Part shown: piece by piece, positions 27,353-34,965 of the stretch
Layout: the number at the start of each line of letters is the position of its first letter
Numbering within the stretch: the stretch's first letter is position 1
NCBI GenBank assembly: GCA_016721825.1
Contig: JADKHI010000002.1
Coordinates: 496,001 to 560,000, forward strand
Direction: 5' to 3'
DNA: 64,000 bases
Source of the DNA: Flavobacteriales bacterium
GTDB lineage: Bacteria; Bacteroidota; Bacteroidia; Flavobacteriales_F; PHOS-HE28
Position numbers and translations under genes: made by a program
Notes under the pieces: generated by a model
Databases searched by the model: none
What the model saw: the letters and a program-made list of their open reading frames with translations, nothing else
What the model was told of the DNA's origin: nothing

Positions 27353-28441
27353 ATGAAAACACGCCTCTTGCTTCTCGTCGGCCTCGCCCTCTGTGCCTTG
27401 TCCGTTTTCGGGCAAGGCACCGCTGAGCCTTTGCAAGTGGAGCTCAGGCTCAGCGCTGGGCGCTACCCGGAAGCTATTGCCAACGACACGCTGCACCGAA
27501 TCGGACAGTTCGGGTACAATACGGTGACCGGTAAGGCATACCGTTTCGGGGCCCACCGGCCTGCAAAGAATGACGAGTTGCATGGGGCGTCAGGAACGAG
27601 CTACAACTATCTGCAACACATACATGATCCGAGGGTGGGGCGCTTCTTGAGTATCGACCCCTTAACGCGTAAGTACCCCTACTGGGCGCCATATGCGTTC
27701 AGCGGAAACCGAGTTATCGATGCTGCGGAGTTAGAAGGACTCGAGCCAGCAAGCATCATCGACTCCAAAGGGAAAGTCACTGGGCCTATCATTGGCTTCA
27801 TCACTGGCGCTACCAATATCTCCGCAGACGTATCGCGTAGTACAACTTGGGTAATGGGCACTCCGCCGGATGACGCAGGCGCAATCACGCTCTTCTCCAC
27901 GGTTATCTATTCCTCCGGCTGGGCTGCGTTAAGAGGAACTAGCAATGGAAATCAACTTTCCCTCTCGGCTGATGAAATTGCCTGGATCGGCCTTGTTTCA
28001 CATGAGCACACTCACCGCGACCACATCGAGGCACAAGGTGCCGTGAGCTTCTATAGCGAATACGGTGAAGAATTTGCCGCTGGTATTGCATCCGGTTTGT
28101 CTTGGGAAGACGCCTACCATAGCATCAGCACGGAATTGATCGCATACAACGTTGAAGATCGAATTACCGATTATCTTAAATCGAACTCGAACCCCGTCGC
28201 TTCCATCCTCAACTCGAATCTGTCGAATGAAAGAAAGGAGCTCAATCTGCGCCATGTGGGACTGCGCGATGTCTACATCCCGAGCCTCGAAAATGTCATC
28301 GGTAAGGTGGCGGGTCAACTGAATAGCGCCACCGGTGAAGAGGCCGGATTCTTAAGAGGTACACTTGATGTTCTCACTAACCAGCTCAACGATGCTCAAA
28401 CTAGGAAAGCCGAGCTCGAGCGGCAGATCAACGACGATTAG
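27353..28441 (+). CDS. Mini-RHS protein 1: signal peptide, RHS core, zincin-like C-terminal domain
   Basis: 362 residues. ATG 27353 begins MKTRLLLLVGLALCALSVFG, a good signal peptide; longer upstream starts are less likely. Residues ~50-130 form a compact RHS-associated core (YNTVTGKAYRF, KNDELHGASGTSYNYLQHIH, DPRVGRFLSIDPLTRKYPYW, YAFSGNRVIDAAELEGLEP). The rest is a different domain with SHEHTHRDHIEAQGA at residues ~215-230. HEHTH fits the HExxH zinc-protease motif, and the later YGEEFAAGIASGLSWEDAYH holds acidic residues that could be the third ligand. Full-length RHS repeats are absent. I infer a secreted effector of the peptidase type. A lipoprotein gene overlaps its 3' end. Confidence 0.78.
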   Translation: MKTRLLLLVGLALCALSVFGQGTAEPLQVELRLSAGRYPEAIANDTLHRIGQFGYNTVTGKAYRFGAHRPAKNDELHGASGTSYNYLQHIHDPRVGRFLSIDPLTRKYPYWAPYAFSGNRVIDAAELEGLEPASIIDSKGKVTGPIIGFITGATNISADVSRSTTWVMGTPPDDAGAITLFSTVIYSSGWAALRGTSNGNQLSLSADEIAWIGLVSHEHTHRDHIEAQGAVSFYSEYGEEFAAGIASGLSWEDAYHSISTELIAYNVEDRITDYLKSNSNPVASILNSNLSNERKELNLRHVGLRDVYIPSLENVIGKVAGQLNSATGEEAGFLRGTLDVLTNQLNDAQTRKAELERQINDD

Positions 28442-28766
28442 ATCATTCCTCGCCATCATTGTCAGTACATTGCTCTCAGGCTGCTTCAATTGCCAATCAT
28501 GGCGTCAGCATGCCATCGCACCTCTTGAATGGGATGGGGTCGTCCTGAGCAAAACAGATTTAGAGCCCCCCTGCACTGGGCGTATCATCATCCAGAATTC
28601 CTTCCGAACCGACACCATTGAAGGTTGCAACTGTGGTCTGGCTTCTGAGTTTTGGGCTTCGATAGTGGTCGGTGATCACTTGTCCAAACCGAAAGGTGAG
28701 ACCCTCATAACCCTATCCCGCTCAACGGTTAGCACTTCTCATGATTTTCCTTGTTGCGATCACTGA
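28392..28766 (+). CDS. Small lipoprotein overlapping mini-RHS 1, candidate immunity protein
   Basis: 124 residues from ATG 28392 (28368 is also possible). The segment IRSFLAIIVSTLLSGCFNCQ is a lipoprotein signal with lipobox LSGC. The mature part is Cys-rich (CNCGLASEFW, DFPCCDH) and has no family I recognise. It overlaps the end of mini-RHS 1 by 50 bp or more. Position and envelope location suggest an immunity partner for the zincin-like domain, by analogy with polymorphic toxin loci. The start is uncertain because the signal peptide would have a long N-region. Confidence 0.55.
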   Translation: MLKLGKPSSSGRSTTIRSFLAIIVSTLLSGCFNCQSWRQHAIAPLEWDGVVLSKTDLEPPCTGRIIIQNSFRTDTIEGCNCGLASEFWASIVVGDHLSKPKGETLITLSRSTVSTSHDFPCCDH

Positions 28767-28798
28767 CCTCATTTAGAGCGGATCTGTAAACCAAACCA

Positions 28799-28822
28799 AC
28801 GCTCGGCTGTGCCGAGTGTCCT
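28799..28822 (+). repeat. REP hairpin
   Basis: ACGCTCGGC-TGT-GCCGAGTGTCC follows the REP pattern seen next to the RAYT gene 10 kb away: an 8-bp stem with a 3-nt loop (28800-28818). It lies between the mini-RHS 1 cassette and the transglutaminase-like operon. Confidence 0.65.
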
Positions 28823-29002
28823 ACGCGCTATCCGGATCCTGCGGTTCGTGGCCATCGCAAGCCATGAGCCCGCTCTATTCCAGTTGTTGAAGGCGATACC
28901 TGGCCGGTCAGGTGCGTTGCTGGGTTCCTTAGGCCAGCCTTAGGAGTGAGACCCACCCCCTATCACGGGTGAACGGGATGGTAAGGAGCGGCCGGATCAA
29001 TA

Positions 29003-29023
29003 CTTAGCATATATTTAGCATCT
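29003..29023 (+). promoter_or_regulatory. Shared upstream motif, copy B (transglutaminase-like pair)
   Basis: This 21-nt site fits CTTA-N2-ATAT-N4-AG-N-AT-N-T and matches copy A (19759-19779) at 17 of 21 positions. It ends five bases before the ATG at 29029, so a transcript starting from it would have almost no leader. Confidence 0.5.
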
Positions 29024-29028
29024 GACCC

Positions 29029-30381
29029 ATGCGACCATCTATCCCTTGGCTCATTCCGGCGCTCCTCTTTTGGTGCGTTGCAGCGCCAGCCTTGGGGCAA
29101 AGTACAGTGGGTCGCGTTGCCCCGCCCCCTGCCTTCTCCGGCTTCACACCCGTAGTGCCTGGGGCCTCTGGACCAATGGGCCTCATGCCTCAGTTGACCG
29201 GTCCGCTGGGCAGGCCCAATGCTCCGACCGCAGTGCTGAGCGTGCGCCCAACGGACGAGGCCCAACGAGCGATCGAGGAGAGTCGCATGGCCGGCCGTTC
29301 CTACGGCACCTCCAGGCCCTACCCGGGCCCTTTCCGGTTCGCCCAGTTCGAAGCGCCGACCACGGCAAGGGCCACCCAGGCTTTCGTGGATGCCCGGCTG
29401 CGCTTGGAAGCGATGCTCAGCGGCAAGGAGCCCCTTGACCTGAACAAGGCTGTCGAGGTGATGGAGCGCCCGCTCTTGGACAGTACCGTACAGATCGGAT
29501 CAACGACCGCCATGGTGGACCGCTTGGCAGCCATGGTGCGTGCCCGGCTCGTGGAACAAGGCTTGGATCCGCATGACCCGGAGGCCATTCACCTAGGCAT
29601 CCAGCAACTGTACCGGGACACCTTCCTGGATCCACTTTCCGGCAAGGAATGGCGCCCCTTGCGCTACGACTTCGAGGACCCGAACGGGGAGAACGACCTC
29701 CAGCAGGTCACGGTGACCAAGTTGCTCTTGAGCGGTGAAGGGCAATGCCGCTCCATGCCCCTGCTCTACCTGATGGTGGCGGAGCGTATGCAGGTAGAGG
29801 CCTACCTCGCCTTCGCCCCGAACCACAGCTACGTGAAGTTCCGCGATCGCTCCGGCACCTACCTCAATTTCGAGACCACCAACGGGCGCCTAGCGTCCGA
29901 TGCTTGGATCGCCGGCTCAGGGTACGTGAAGACCGAGGGCATCAAGAGCCGCGTTTACCTGGACACGGTGGGTACGCGGCGCATGGTGGCGCACCTGCTG
30001 GTGGACCTGGCCACCTACTACGAACAGCGATTCGGCTACCATGCACCGTTCATGGAAAGTTGCCTCGAACGAGCCCTGCAGGAATATCCGCAGGACATCC
30101 ATGGGTGGTTGGAGCTCTCCAACCTGCGCACGGCCACCTTCGACCGGGCGGCTTGGGCGGAAGGCTATCCAAAGCTTGCGAGCCTACCTACCACGCATCC
30201 TGCCCTTTCCCAGCGCTATGCAGAGCTGAAGGCGCTCTATGGGCAGGTGGACCGCATGGGCTACGCTCCGATGCCCCCTGAAGCCTATGCCCGATGGCGG
30301 AGCTCGGTGGACATCGAACGGGAGGCCCGTGCCCGGAAGGAACTGGCGCAACCACTGCAACAGCCTGCCCTTTCGAAATGA
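29029..30381 (+). CDS. Secreted transglutaminase-like protein, paralogue 1
   Basis: 450 residues with a signal peptide (MRPSIPWLIPALLFWCVAAP...LGQ) and a Pro/Gly-rich N-terminal region to ~75. The central domain has SGEGQCRSMPLLYLMVAERM, whose Cys (residue ~238) is preceded by Gly-Gln, then APNHSYVKF (His ~265) and YLNFETTNG. Cys and His in this order fit the transglutaminase/cysteine-protease-like fold; the third catalytic residue is unclear. A helical C-terminal third follows. The next gene encodes a paralogue, and both share a SDAWI..SGYV.T..I.S..Y.DT.G.R signature. It could crosslink or cleave proteins at the cell surface (inference). Confidence 0.72.
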   Translation: MRPSIPWLIPALLFWCVAAPALGQSTVGRVAPPPAFSGFTPVVPGASGPMGLMPQLTGPLGRPNAPTAVLSVRPTDEAQRAIEESRMAGRSYGTSRPYPGPFRFAQFEAPTTARATQAFVDARLRLEAMLSGKEPLDLNKAVEVMERPLLDSTVQIGSTTAMVDRLAAMVRARLVEQGLDPHDPEAIHLGIQQLYRDTFLDPLSGKEWRPLRYDFEDPNGENDLQQVTVTKLLLSGEGQCRSMPLLYLMVAERMQVEAYLAFAPNHSYVKFRDRSGTYLNFETTNGRLASDAWIAGSGYVKTEGIKSRVYLDTVGTRRMVAHLLVDLATYYEQRFGYHAPFMESCLERALQEYPQDIHGWLELSNLRTATFDRAAWAEGYPKLASLPTTHPALSQRYAELKALYGQVDRMGYAPMPPEAYARWRSSVDIEREARARKELAQPLQQPALSK

Positions 30382-31427
30382 TCCGCGCGCTGCTCCTCTG
30401 CTGTTCGCTGGCCGTAGCCGGGCCCTTGTGCGCACAAACGCAGGTCGACTCCGCCTATGAACAAGCCTACGATCGGATCACCGACATGCTGGAGGGCCGG
30501 GCAACGCCAAGCTTCAAGCAGGCCGTGTTCGAGGTGGAGAACGCCTACTTTCTTGGTGCCTTGGATCCCGTGGCCTTCAATGTGCAGATCCACCGCCTTG
30601 CCAGCATCGCCGAAGCCTGGGCCCAATCCAACAAACTGGACAACTACCACGCGAAAGACTCGGTGACCTTCCTACGCAATGGTGCCGTGTTCCACCTGAT
30701 GACGGATACCATCTTCATCGCGCCCGGCATCCCGATCAACCTTCCCTACCGCTACGACACGGTCGACTTCTTCGCGTGGCACGACTGGACCAAGATGTTC
30801 GTGAGCAAATTGTTGGTGACGCACAGCGGCAACTGCCACTCCATGCCCCTGTTCTACAAGATCCTGTGCGAGGAGCTGGGCAGCGCGGCCTACCTGGCCA
30901 TGGCACCGGGCCACATGTACCTGAAGCAGTACAGCGAGAAGATCGGTTGGTACAACACCGAGCTCACCAGCGCCTGCTTCCCCAGCGATGCCTGGATCAT
31001 GGCCTCGGGCTATGTGAACACCGATGCCATCCGCTCGGGCCTGTACATGGACACCTTGGGCGTGCGGGAGTCCTTGGCACTCTTCCTGGTCGACCTGGCG
31101 CAAGGTTATCAGGGCCGCGCCGAGCCCATGGACGATGCCTTCGTGCTGCGCTGCTGCAACACGGCATTGACCCATTACCCCGCATGCGCCCAAGCCCTTT
31201 TGCTGAAAGCAGCGGTATTGGGCGACCGTGAACCGGTGACAGCAAGTAGCGCCATGCAACCCGTCACGAACCCTGAACTGGAAAGCACCCTGGCCACTTT
31301 GGTAAACCTTGGCTACCACGAGATACCTTTGGAAGTGTACCTCCAATGGATGAGTGAGCTGGCCCGGGATCCCATGAAGTATGCCAATCCCTTGATCACA
31401 CCGACCAACCGGCCCACCACCCCATGA
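30378..31427 (+). CDS. Secreted transglutaminase-like protein, paralogue 2
   Basis: 349 residues from ATG 30378, which overlaps the previous stop (ATGA) and gives a signal peptide MIRALLLCCSLAVAGPLCAQ. It shares with its neighbour THSGNCHSMPLFYKILCEEL (Cys and GNC), MAPGHMYLKQYSE (His), IGWYNTELTSACFPSDAWIM and ASGYVNTDAIRSGLYMDTLG. The Pro/Gly-rich N-terminal region of paralogue 1 is absent. The two are probably an old duplication and co-translated. The last 40 bases of this gene are repeated at 33201, just before mini-RHS 3. Mini-RHS 2 starts four bases into the stop of this gene. Confidence 0.72.
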   Translation: MIRALLLCCSLAVAGPLCAQTQVDSAYEQAYDRITDMLEGRATPSFKQAVFEVENAYFLGALDPVAFNVQIHRLASIAEAWAQSNKLDNYHAKDSVTFLRNGAVFHLMTDTIFIAPGIPINLPYRYDTVDFFAWHDWTKMFVSKLLVTHSGNCHSMPLFYKILCEELGSAAYLAMAPGHMYLKQYSEKIGWYNTELTSACFPSDAWIMASGYVNTDAIRSGLYMDTLGVRESLALFLVDLAQGYQGRAEPMDDAFVLRCCNTALTHYPACAQALLLKAAVLGDREPVTASSAMQPVTNPELESTLATLVNLGYHEIPLEVYLQWMSELARDPMKYANPLITPTNRPTTP

Positions 31428-31618
31428 AAGCCCTTCTCCTCTTCGCCATCGGTCTGCTCTCGCTTGCCCGACCGACTTTCAGCCAATCCACACCACCAAG
31501 CCTCGGCCCTTCGCTTACGCTTTCAAATGGACAGTGCGCTGAGGTGATCCCAGCCGACACCTTGCGACGGATCGGGCGCCACGCGTATAGCACGGTTACG
31601 GGGAAGGCTTATCGGTTC
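31387..31618 (+). repeat. Segmental duplication, copy 1
   Basis: About 232 bp covering the end of transglutaminase-like gene 2, the signal peptide and the RHS-core start of mini-RHS 2. It is almost identical to 33201-33432 (roughly one mismatch per 15 bases by eye). Similarity stops inside the RHS core (after TATCGGTTC). Confidence 0.8.
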
Positions 31619-32524
31619 TCCTTCCAAGGGCAAGAGAAGGATGACGATCTGCACGGGGCAGCTGGAACGAACTATGCCTTTGAGTTCAGAATGTATGATT
31701 CGCGTGCTGGTCGATTCTTATCTACTGATCCATTATCAAGGAGCTATCCAGGTAATAGTCCATACGCGTTCGCAGAAAACGACGTAATTCGATCTATTGA
31801 TGTGGAAGGATTGGAGAAGTACATCGTAGTTCGCAAGTACTACGATGACATCAACTACAAAACAAACATCGTCGAAGTCCCTAGTGCTGAACGCGTTAGG
31901 TCGGATCAGTTCATTGTGGTCGTGAACATACATCACAATGATCGAGATTTGAATCTTTTAGGAGGAGATGTTAGGCGGCAATTGATTGAGAATGCCCAAT
32001 CCGTCGGAGGAAATCCAGCCCACGGACGCTTTCAACCCATAGGAAATCTCAATGAATACGAAACTGACCATATCGCTGACGAGCTAACAGGGGTTCGGCC
32101 TGGAATTAAGCATGTTACGCTTGTTCCTCTTCCCTTCGTTGACATTCCATTCGATACTGATTTATCTGATGTAGATAATTTAAGATCAAACATTACTGAG
32201 ACGGACAAGACCAACCTTCGGCGATTGAGCAAATTATTAAATGCCCCTGATATGGAGCCTATGTATCTTGACGTGGGCGGTCACACAAGCGATATTGCTA
32301 CTCGTTATGGTTCTGGCGAATTGACGACTGAAAATAACAATCAACTAAGCCAGGACAGAGCCTGCACAGGTGAGGGATTCGCAATTACAGATTTTGGAAT
32401 TCCGTCAAATAAGGTAACATCTCAGGGACATGGCTCAAGTAAACCTATAGACGGAACGAACAGATCGGACAGGAAGAATCAACGCGCATCATTCTCAATA
32501 AAAGCAGGAAATGCAGCACACTAA
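31424..32524 (+). CDS. Mini-RHS protein 2: signal peptide, RHS core, OmpA-like C-terminal domain
   Basis: 366 residues. The signal peptide is MKALLLFAIGLLSLARPTFS; the RHS core includes HAYSTVTGKAYRFSFQGQEK, YDSRAGRFLSTDPLSRSYPG and YAFAENDVIRSIDVEGLE. The C-terminal half is A+T-rich and ends in an OmpA-like domain: VDIPFDTDLSDVDNLRSNIT, YLDVGGHTSDIATRY, NNQLSQDRACTGEGFAI, KVTSQGHGSSKPIDG and RSDRKNQRASFSI. OmpA domains bind peptidoglycan, so this payload may anchor to the cell wall rather than act as an enzyme. I know of no common RHS protein with such a tip. The next gene overlaps its end by 14 bp. Confidence 0.82.
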   Translation: MKALLLFAIGLLSLARPTFSQSTPPSLGPSLTLSNGQCAEVIPADTLRRIGRHAYSTVTGKAYRFSFQGQEKDDDLHGAAGTNYAFEFRMYDSRAGRFLSTDPLSRSYPGNSPYAFAENDVIRSIDVEGLEKYIVVRKYYDDINYKTNIVEVPSAERVRSDQFIVVVNIHHNDRDLNLLGGDVRRQLIENAQSVGGNPAHGRFQPIGNLNEYETDHIADELTGVRPGIKHVTLVPLPFVDIPFDTDLSDVDNLRSNITETDKTNLRRLSKLLNAPDMEPMYLDVGGHTSDIATRYGSGELTTENNNQLSQDRACTGEGFAITDFGIPSNKVTSQGHGSSKPIDGTNRSDRKNQRASFSIKAGNAAH

Positions 32525-33146
32525 GTCAATCAAAATTTTCACCCTATTAGGTGCATTGCTTTCTTATGCACTGGCCTGCAAGTGCAATGCTCAAAAATTG
32601 GTGGAGATTTATAATGAATTGGGAGTTGTCGAGGAACGCTATTTCGGCAATATCGATTCATTACGTACGCACATTGGTCGATTGAAGAATGTTAAATACT
32701 TGGTCTCTGTATCCGATTCCAACCATGGAGATTCATCGTTGTGGAAAAAGAACATGACGTGCATGTTCAGTGATCCATTCTGTCAAAATGACTCGCCGCT
32801 TGTTCCCGATTCAGTTTATGAAGCCATTGACTTCTATGATGGTCATTGGATTAGTATTGATAATAGAACTAGTAAAGCGCAATTGTTGTGGGAAAAACAT
32901 CTCCATCATGGGTTATTTGATGGCTTGCTCATAGTTTATGGAGAGAAGCAACTTCCGACCTACATCGCCAACTTCAGAAGTGGGATGCTCGATGGATTGA
33001 AGGTGGAATACGATTTCGAGTCAGGCCTGTACAATTGCTCGCAGTATGACAATGGGACCAAGATTCGCGTTTTAAGTTGGGACTTAAATGGAACCATGTT
33101 TGTCGACACAGTTTGGAAACCTAGTATTCCAACCGGCATTAGATAA
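32511..33146 (+). CDS. Secreted MORN-like protein following mini-RHS 2
   Basis: 211 residues with a signal peptide region (IFTLLGALLSYALACKCNAQ). The C-terminal half has MORN/YwqK-like repeats (HHGLFDGLLIVYGEKQLP, FRSGMLDGLKVEYDFESG, YNCSQYDNGTKIRVLSWDLN). The gene is strongly A+T-rich like the tip of mini-RHS 2 and overlaps it by 14 bp, so the two behave as one imported unit. An immunity or accessory role is suggested by position only. MORN-type repeats also occur in the first gene of the right secretion arm (38156-38797). Confidence 0.65.
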   Translation: MQHTKSIKIFTLLGALLSYALACKCNAQKLVEIYNELGVVEERYFGNIDSLRTHIGRLKNVKYLVSVSDSNHGDSSLWKKNMTCMFSDPFCQNDSPLVPDSVYEAIDFYDGHWISIDNRTSKAQLLWEKHLHHGLFDGLLIVYGEKQLPTYIANFRSGMLDGLKVEYDFESGLYNCSQYDNGTKIRVLSWDLNGTMFVDTVWKPSIPTGIR

Positions 33147-33176
33147 GACGTGAATATATGATTGAGTTTACCAACC

Positions 33177-33199
33177 GGCGCTCGGGTGTCCCGAGTGCC
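33177..33199 (+). repeat. REP hairpin at a duplication junction
   Basis: A 10-bp stem GGCGCTCGGG/CCCGAGTGCC (one G-T pair) with loop TGT, preceded by CCAACC. It is one of the best-preserved REPs in the window and ends one base before the second copy of the segmental duplication (33201). Confidence 0.75.
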
Positions 33200-33200
33200 G

Positions 33201-33432
33201 ATCCCTAGATCACACCGACCAACCGGCCCATCACTTCATGAAAGCCCATCTCCTCTTCGCCATCGGTCTGCTCGCTCTTGCGCGACCGACTTTCAGCCAA
33301 TCCACACCACCAAGCCTCGGCCCTGTGCTTACGCTTTCAGATGGGCAGTGCGCTGAGGTGATACCAGCCGACACCTTGCGCCGGATCGGGCGCCACGCGT
33401 ATAGCACGGTTACGGGGAAGGCCTATCGGTTC
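33201..33432 (+). repeat. Segmental duplication, copy 2
   Basis: Near-identical to 31387-31618, including ~37 bases that belong to the 3' end of the transglutaminase-like gene and have no coding role here. This shows the direction of copying: cassette 3 received its front part from cassette 2. Confidence 0.8.
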
Positions 33433-34311
33433 GAGTTCAATGGCAAAGAGAACGATAACGAAGTGCATAACGCGACCGGAACGAGCGTGGACTTCGGGGC
33501 TACGATGTACGATAGTCGCGTTGGGAGGTGGTTGAGCTTGGACCCGCTTGCAGCGAAGTATCCAGGGACTAGTCCTTACGTGTTTGCCGCAAATAGTCCC
33601 ATCGTAACGACGGATCCGAATGGCGGGGAGAACGTTGTCTATCTCGTTCTATTGAATCCCAACTCAACCAAGTTGAGCAAGAAGGAAGCGGGATATATCG
33701 CCGCTCTTGCCACTGCACGGTTAATGTCCATGGGATTGAACACGCGTGTTAAAGTCTTTGAGGGCGAAGCACCGTTTGACCCTGGTAACCTGGACCAGAC
33801 CGACAGCTACGTGATGTTCGGCTCCAAGGAGCAGATACTCGAGGCAACCAGCGGGCCCAACTTTGATGGTATGCGCGCTGGAATGGACGCTCCAGATCTA
33901 AATGCGCTTGGTACCAACCACCCGGAAGAAAGTCGCAAGAACGGAGCGGGCGTTTTTGTCGAGGAAGGCGCTCTTGAACAATGGGCGAACACGGTCGATG
34001 AACCCAAGGCACAACTTGCCTCATTGGTCGTCGCTCATGGCATGGGCCACAATGCAGGTGTCCGCCACAGTAGTGGTTCACTCATCATGTGGGATGGTGG
34101 CAGGGTGTCTCGCATGCTCGATCAAGGCACCCTCTATCAGGATGAATCCCTTCGTTGGGAGGTCGGAAACAATCCAGATATCACAAAGTCAGGCGATTTC
34201 TTCGGTCTTGAGAAGAACTGGGACTATGCCAAGGCGATCAAGGAACGCTTCGGGACAACGGAGGCCAAGGACAACTACTCGTTGAACGAGGCGAATAGAC
34301 AGAAGCAGTGA
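33238..34311 (+). CDS. Mini-RHS protein 3: signal peptide, RHS core, metzincin-like domain lacking the catalytic Glu
   Basis: 357 residues. The signal peptide MKAHLLFAIGLLALARPTFS and core (TVTGKAYRFEFNGKENDNEV, YDSRVGRWLSLDPLAAKYPG, YVFAANSPIVTTDPNGGENV) match mini-RHS 2. The payload contains LVVAHGMGHNAGVRHSSG at ~residues 262-279, followed by SLIMWDGG. This is the metzincin plan HExxHxxGxxH plus Met-turn, but the catalytic Glu is Gly (HGMGHNAGVRH). All three zinc-ligand His remain. The domain may be an inactive zinc-binding protein, use another general base, or be a decayed effector. A lipoprotein gene starts at its stop codon. Confidence 0.78.
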   Translation: MKAHLLFAIGLLALARPTFSQSTPPSLGPVLTLSDGQCAEVIPADTLRRIGRHAYSTVTGKAYRFEFNGKENDNEVHNATGTSVDFGATMYDSRVGRWLSLDPLAAKYPGTSPYVFAANSPIVTTDPNGGENVVYLVLLNPNSTKLSKKEAGYIAALATARLMSMGLNTRVKVFEGEAPFDPGNLDQTDSYVMFGSKEQILEATSGPNFDGMRAGMDAPDLNALGTNHPEESRKNGAGVFVEEGALEQWANTVDEPKAQLASLVVAHGMGHNAGVRHSSGSLIMWDGGRVSRMLDQGTLYQDESLRWEVGNNPDITKSGDFFGLEKNWDYAKAIKERFGTTEAKDNYSLNEANRQKQ

Positions 34312-34862
34312 TGTCGATACGGGTAGTCATTGCCATATTCTGTTTGGGCAGTTGGCTGTTGCCATCATGCGATCATAGTGCGCGAAGCAAAGGCACTGAT
34401 CGAGTGGAGTTGATACAAACGCCGCACGTTCTGAGCGTGTTGTATACCGATGTAGATAGTCTGTCCCGGCTCTTGCATTCCGTAAAGTGCCGTCGAGTAG
34501 AGGAATGTTACATGGGCTACTCCACGCCTGACACGTCCTTCTCCATTGGCTTCTCCCTTGACACAAACACCAAGGGTATTAGCGCTACTGAATGGCTCAG
34601 GATCGATGTGGCCCAGCGGCAAATAGAAGTGGGCAATGGGCTTAACGTGACAGTCGTAGAGCATGTGCCTGGCTGCGATGAATGTGCTTACGCGTATTAC
34701 GTTCAGGATAATTCCCTCGGTCGTGTATCTTACTTCACCGGTGTAGTTGTCCGCAATGGCTTCCTTGCAGGTGTGTACTCTCAACTAGTACAACGTGATG
34801 CCCGGCTGTTCGCTGACGAGTGCGCTGTGCTCTTGAAAGGAATAGAGGTTGAGGCCCCCTAA
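34311..34862 (+). CDS. Lipoprotein following mini-RHS 3, candidate immunity protein
   Basis: 183 residues from ATG 34311, which shares one base with the mini-RHS 3 stop (TGATG). The signal peptide ends in LLPSCDHS, a usable lipobox. The mature part is beta-rich with no known family; CRRVEECYMGY and GCDECAYAYYVQ are Cys-containing. Like the genes after the other two mini-RHS proteins it is small and destined for the envelope, which supports the cassette idea. Function is otherwise unknown. Confidence 0.65.
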   Translation: MSIRVVIAIFCLGSWLLPSCDHSARSKGTDRVELIQTPHVLSVLYTDVDSLSRLLHSVKCRRVEECYMGYSTPDTSFSIGFSLDTNTKGISATEWLRIDVAQRQIEVGNGLNVTVVEHVPGCDECAYAYYVQDNSLGRVSYFTGVVVRNGFLAGVYSQLVQRDARLFADECAVLLKGIEVEAP

Positions 34863-34888
34863 CCCAACGCGCCGCAAAATCCCAGGTC

Positions 34889-34927
34889 CCCGTGCCGCAA
34901 AGCGTTCCTTGTAAGGGACGGCGCGGG
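34889..34927. terminator. Hairpin between convergent arms
   Basis: Stem CCCGTGCCG/CGGCGCGGG with an inner short stem (TTCCTT/AAGGGA) lies between the convergent lipoprotein and GspF genes. There is no long T-run, so it is only a possible bidirectional terminator. Confidence 0.35.
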
Positions 34928-34965
34928 TTAACCGACCACTGGCGGGCTATGCCGCTGTCCAGCCC

